Assembly (NCBI GenBank): GCA_937858165.1
Contig: CALLZA010000519.1
Coordinates: 1-17,911 of the forward strand
Source of the DNA: an uncultured Ardenticatenia bacterium
GTDB taxonomy: Bacteria; Chloroflexota; Anaerolineae; Promineifilales; Promineifilaceae
Length of the DNA: 17,911 bases
Reading direction: 5' to 3'
Shown: positions 15,499 through 17,911 of the stretch, in pieces
Numbering within the stretch: the stretch's first letter is position 1
Layout: the number at the start of each line of letters is the position of its first letter
The notes under the pieces: model-generated
Told to the model about the DNA's origin: nothing
The model's database searches: none
The model's input: the letters and a program-made list of their open reading frames with translations, nothing else
Translations under genes and position numbers: made by a program

Positions 15499-17409
15499 AT
15501 GAATCTCGTACTCGTCCGGTTTCGAAGCAATCCGTGCGCCTTATCTGTATTGTTACTCTTGGGCTTTCTGTTCGTTTGGAGCACGGATCCGCTTGCTGCG
15601 CAAAACGACGCCGGCCACGTGCAACAGGTGGAGGGGCGACTGCCGGTGGGTGAAACACACGCCTATCTGCTCCGCGACATGCGCGCCGGTGACCGGATCA
15701 CCATCGCGATGCGCGCTGTGACCGGCAATCTGGACCCGGTAGTAGGCGTGATGGACGTCTCCCGCCCTCTGGGCGAAGTCAACGCCGCCTATCGGGCCGA
15801 GACCATGCGCCTGGCGGCCGAGAGCGAAAACGTAACCTTGGACCTGAAGGCCTTGCGGCAGCGCTATTTCCTGGCCTGGGACGACGACGGTGGCGAGGGC
15901 TACGCGGCGCTTTTGGAGTACACCATTCCCGCGCCGGGTGATTACCGCATCATCGCCGGCGCGTCCCTCTCCTCGCTGGGGCGGGCCACGGCGGGCAACT
16001 ATGAGCTTCTGGTCGGCCTGAACGCGTCGGGCGCCACTCAACCGACTGGCGAACCGTTCCTGGAGCGTGAACTGTTTAGTGGCGAGGTCGCGACGTCCGT
16101 CGAGGAGGCAAGTGGCTCCCTGACGGCCGAGCGGCCATCGAACAGCCTGAAGCTGTCCGACATCGAGGCCGGAGAAACCCTCTACGTCGCCGTCGAGCCC
16201 ACGTCCGGGAACCTGATCCCCACCGTCATCTTGCGTGACTTCGGCGGCAAGCCGATTCAAGCGGGCAATCTTACCGGCCAGACTTCACGGACTACGCTAC
16301 AACATACCTTTGCTGAGAGAGCCACCGCTTACACACTGGAAATCCGGGCGGCTGAGGGTTCCGACGGCACGACAACGTCGGGCGACTACCGGGCGGTGAT
16401 CGGCCTGAACGCCCCGGATGTCCTCACGGGGTTCGCCACGATTACCGGCAGCGGCGTCCTACAGACTCCGACCGACGTTCAGGTCGGCATCCGCATCGAG
16501 CGGATCAGCGAAGTCGATTCACAAGGAGAGGACTTCACCGTGTTGGGCAGCATGCGGATGGATTGGATCGATACGGCGCTGGCCTTCAGCCCTGACAGTT
16601 GCAATTGCGATATCAAGCTCTACACTGAGAAGGAGTTCGATCGCTTCCTGGCCGACACGCAGAGCCGCTGGCCCGATTTCGTCTTCTTCAATCAGCAAGG
16701 CAATCGCTGGGTGCAGAGCCGGGCAGCAGCCATTTGGCCCGACGGCCGCGCTCGCTATGGGGAGTCCTTCACCCTCACCTATCAGGCTGATTTCGACTTC
16801 CGTAAGTTTCCGTTTGACACCCAGCTCTTTCCCATTTACCTGGACTTGCTCCTGCCGGCCGATACGTACACGGTATCCGACTTGCCTGGCTTTAGCGGGA
16901 TAAACCCGGAACATGGCGAAGATGAGTTCATCATCACCGACTTCACCACGACCAGCGAAACGGTGACGGGACGGGTGACCGATTTGCCGGTATCGCGCTA
17001 TAGCTTCACCTTCGAGGCGCCACGCCACCAGGATTACTACGTTCTCCAGGTGTTCGTGCCGATCTTACTCATCATTCTGATCTCCTGGTTTACGTTCTTC
17101 CTGGGCGACTATGGTCGGCGGATCGAAGCCTCCGCGGCCAACACACTGCTCTTCATCGCCTTCAGCTTCAGCCTGTCCGACAACTACCCGCGCCTGGGCT
17201 ACATCACCTTCCTCGATGCGGTGATGGCGGTATCGTTTGCCTTCAATACGCTGGTCTTGCTCTATAACGTTTACATGAAGCGGATGGAGAACGAGGGGCG
17301 GCTGGAACGCGTGGCCCGCATCGACCGCTTCTTTGATTGGGCTTATCCGTTCTTGTACCTGGGGTTGATCGGTCTCGTCGCGCTGTGGTTCTTCGTGATT
17401 GGCGCGTGA
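15499..17409 (+). CDS. Prokaryotic pentameric ligand-gated ion channel with two N-terminal beta-domains
   Basis: 636 residues. The signal peptide is about residues 1–34 (hydrophobic core LLLLGFLFVW, then DPLAA). Two related beta-rich domains follow, about 38–178 and 190–307. Shared marks are AGD…TGNLDP against AGE…SGNLIP (161 residues apart), and NYELLVGLNA against DYRAVIGLNA at their ends. Next comes the ligand-binding beta-sandwich, about 315–505, with the Cys-loop equivalent FRKFPFDTQ (434–442) lacking the cysteines, as in other bacterial channels. A CNC pair is at 368–370. Four membrane helices start at Y513: M1 to about 536, M2 about 541–559, and M3 and M4 to the C-terminus, ending WFFVIGA. 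M2–M3 reads SDNYPRLGYIT, close to the bacterial channel ELIC (PRLPYTT) and to GLIC (IAF, Y.T). GAGG precedes the ATG. Ligand unknown; two extra N-terminal lobes recall DeCLIC. Confidence 0.9.
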   Translation: MNLVLVRFRSNPCALSVLLLLGFLFVWSTDPLAAQNDAGHVQQVEGRLPVGETHAYLLRDMRAGDRITIAMRAVTGNLDPVVGVMDVSRPLGEVNAAYRAETMRLAAESENVTLDLKALRQRYFLAWDDDGGEGYAALLEYTIPAPGDYRIIAGASLSSLGRATAGNYELLVGLNASGATQPTGEPFLERELFSGEVATSVEEASGSLTAERPSNSLKLSDIEAGETLYVAVEPTSGNLIPTVILRDFGGKPIQAGNLTGQTSRTTLQHTFAERATAYTLEIRAAEGSDGTTTSGDYRAVIGLNAPDVLTGFATITGSGVLQTPTDVQVGIRIERISEVDSQGEDFTVLGSMRMDWIDTALAFSPDSCNCDIKLYTEKEFDRFLADTQSRWPDFVFFNQQGNRWVQSRAAAIWPDGRARYGESFTLTYQADFDFRKFPFDTQLFPIYLDLLLPADTYTVSDLPGFSGINPEHGEDEFIITDFTTTSETVTGRVTDLPVSRYSFTFEAPRHQDYYVLQVFVPILLIILISWFTFFLGDYGRRIEASAANTLLFIAFSFSLSDNYPRLGYITFLDAVMAVSFAFNTLVLLYNVYMKRMENEGRLERVARIDRFFDWAYPFLYLGLIGLVALWFFVIGA

Positions 17410-17418
17410 GACCGGGGA

Positions 17419-17683
17419 CTACTCGGTCGTTTCGCCGACCAGGCACGCTTCGCGCAGCCGGAATGTCCGGATTCTCTCCAGCGAAGGGCAGCAGGTCGGG
17501 GCGTCGGCCGCGTGGCTCGGAAGATTGACGAGGAGGGGGTCGCCGGCGATGGTTAGCGACCCGCTCGCGGTCGCCCAAAAGCGTCGATCGCCTGAATAAA
17601 CGATGACGGATAAATGGCCGGTTAAGTAACTATTCGAAAGGTTTGTAAACAAGCGCGAGCGACGCATCATCGACGCCCATGAG
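17419..17683 (-). CDS. Partial gene, 3' part only (cut by the insert end)
   Basis: A minus-strand frame is open from the insert edge to TAG at 17421–17419, nine bases from the end of the convergent channel gene. The downstream part looks coding: YSGDRRFWATASGSLTI, then LPSHAADAPTCCPSLERIRT and RTFRLRE. The CCPS motif with an aromatic/basic strand after it recalls C-termini of secreted beta-rich proteins such as LppP/LprE-type lipoproteins, but I cannot name it. The part nearest the edge is AT-richer, so the gene might instead start inside this stretch. Codons to the right of 17683 are adapter (they translate to the known artefact MCIRDS) and do not belong to the protein. Confidence 0.4.
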
Positions 17684-17749
17684 CTGTCTCTTATACACAT
17701 CTCCGAGCCCACGAGACCGTACTAGATCTCGTATGCCGTCTTCTGCTTG
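17684..17749 (-). other. Illumina P7 / Nextera transposase adapter (right)
   Basis: Exact reverse complement of 61–126: Tn5 mosaic end and Nextera read-2 adapter (17684–17717), index CGTACTAG (17718–17725), P7 oligo (17726–17749). It marks the right limit of genomic sequence at 17683. Confidence 0.98.
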
Positions 17750-17911
17750 AAAACAAACAAAACAAAAAAAAATAAAAAAAAAAAACACAACAATCATACG
17801 ATGCATACAACAAATACACTAGTAATGAATACAAACCCACTCGCACACAGCTTACTACTATACTGCCATCACGAACCAGCTCACACCCTCCGCCACACAT
17901 GAGTCACTACA
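17750..17911. other. Non-genomic low-complexity end sequence (right)
   Basis: 162 A- and C-rich bases beyond the P7 oligo, starting with A-runs interrupted by single C and T. Composition is sharply different from the GC-rich insert and there is no coding signal. This is probably read-through noise past the adapter. Confidence 0.88.

Noticed and set aside
15553..16260. 235-codon minus-strand open frame inside the ion-channel gene
   Set aside because: Shadow frame over the duplicated N-terminal domains, with no start signal or motif.
17684..17900. Open frames and A-runs in the right tail
   Set aside because: Adapter and low-complexity sequence beyond it; not genomic.

Overview
The window is a roughly 17.56-kb genomic insert (127–17683) with Illumina/Nextera P7 adapter sequence at both ends (61–126 and its exact reverse complement at 17684–17749). 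Low-complexity T- or A-rich sequence lies outside the adapters. Only 127–17683 should be read as biology. The insert is GC-rich and codes densely on both strands. Gene content (LURP-one-related protein, two DUF1269 proteins, a lipoprotein with Thr/Pro-rich linkers plus SH3b and META modules, tandem universal stress protein, holin-like/phosphatase fusion, short ArgA-type GNAT beside argG) looks like an uncultured Chloroflexota (Anaerolineae-like) genome. That assignment is inferred from gene style, not from a marker gene.

Layout, left to right. (1) 263–2360, plus strand: Na/Pi-cotransporter-family membrane protein, then a tandem-UspA stress protein. (2) 2405–3715, minus strand: MFS transporter convergent with the previous gene across a 44-bp palindrome. 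A TetR-type operator candidate lies in front of it. (3) 3907–5910, plus strand: promoter, tRNA-Gln(CTG) and intrinsic terminator, then a short N-acetylglutamate-synthase-type GNAT and argininosuccinate synthase (argG) in one uninterrupted reading frame. argG has its own ribosome binding site and a candidate internal promoter. (4) 6095–8776, plus strand: an 893-aa protein joining a holin-4-type membrane domain, an alkaline-phosphatase-superfamily phosphodiesterase and a Yip1-like membrane domain. A broken small gene and a 21-bp-stem terminator follow.

(5) 9114–15280, minus strand: eight consecutive genes, mostly small membrane or envelope proteins: a four-helix protein, a DUF4203-like protein, DUF1269 paralogue A, a 103-aa membrane protein, a 770-aa lipoprotein, a LURP-one-related protein, DUF1269 paralogue B and a 106-aa soluble protein. 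Several are separated by hairpins, so this is probably more than one transcript. (6) 15281–15498: a divergent control region with phased GGTGT/ACACC half-sites. (7) 15499–17409, plus strand: a prokaryotic pentameric ligand-gated ion channel carrying two extra N-terminal beta-rich domains, the most striking gene here. (8) 17419–17683, minus strand: the 3' part of an unrecognised gene cut by the insert end.

The arginine pair works in one pathway (acetylglutamate formation early, argininosuccinate formation late). The right half is dominated by envelope proteins: lipoprotein, small membrane proteins, secreted-domain channel. I see no CRISPR array, transposase, rRNA or phage module.
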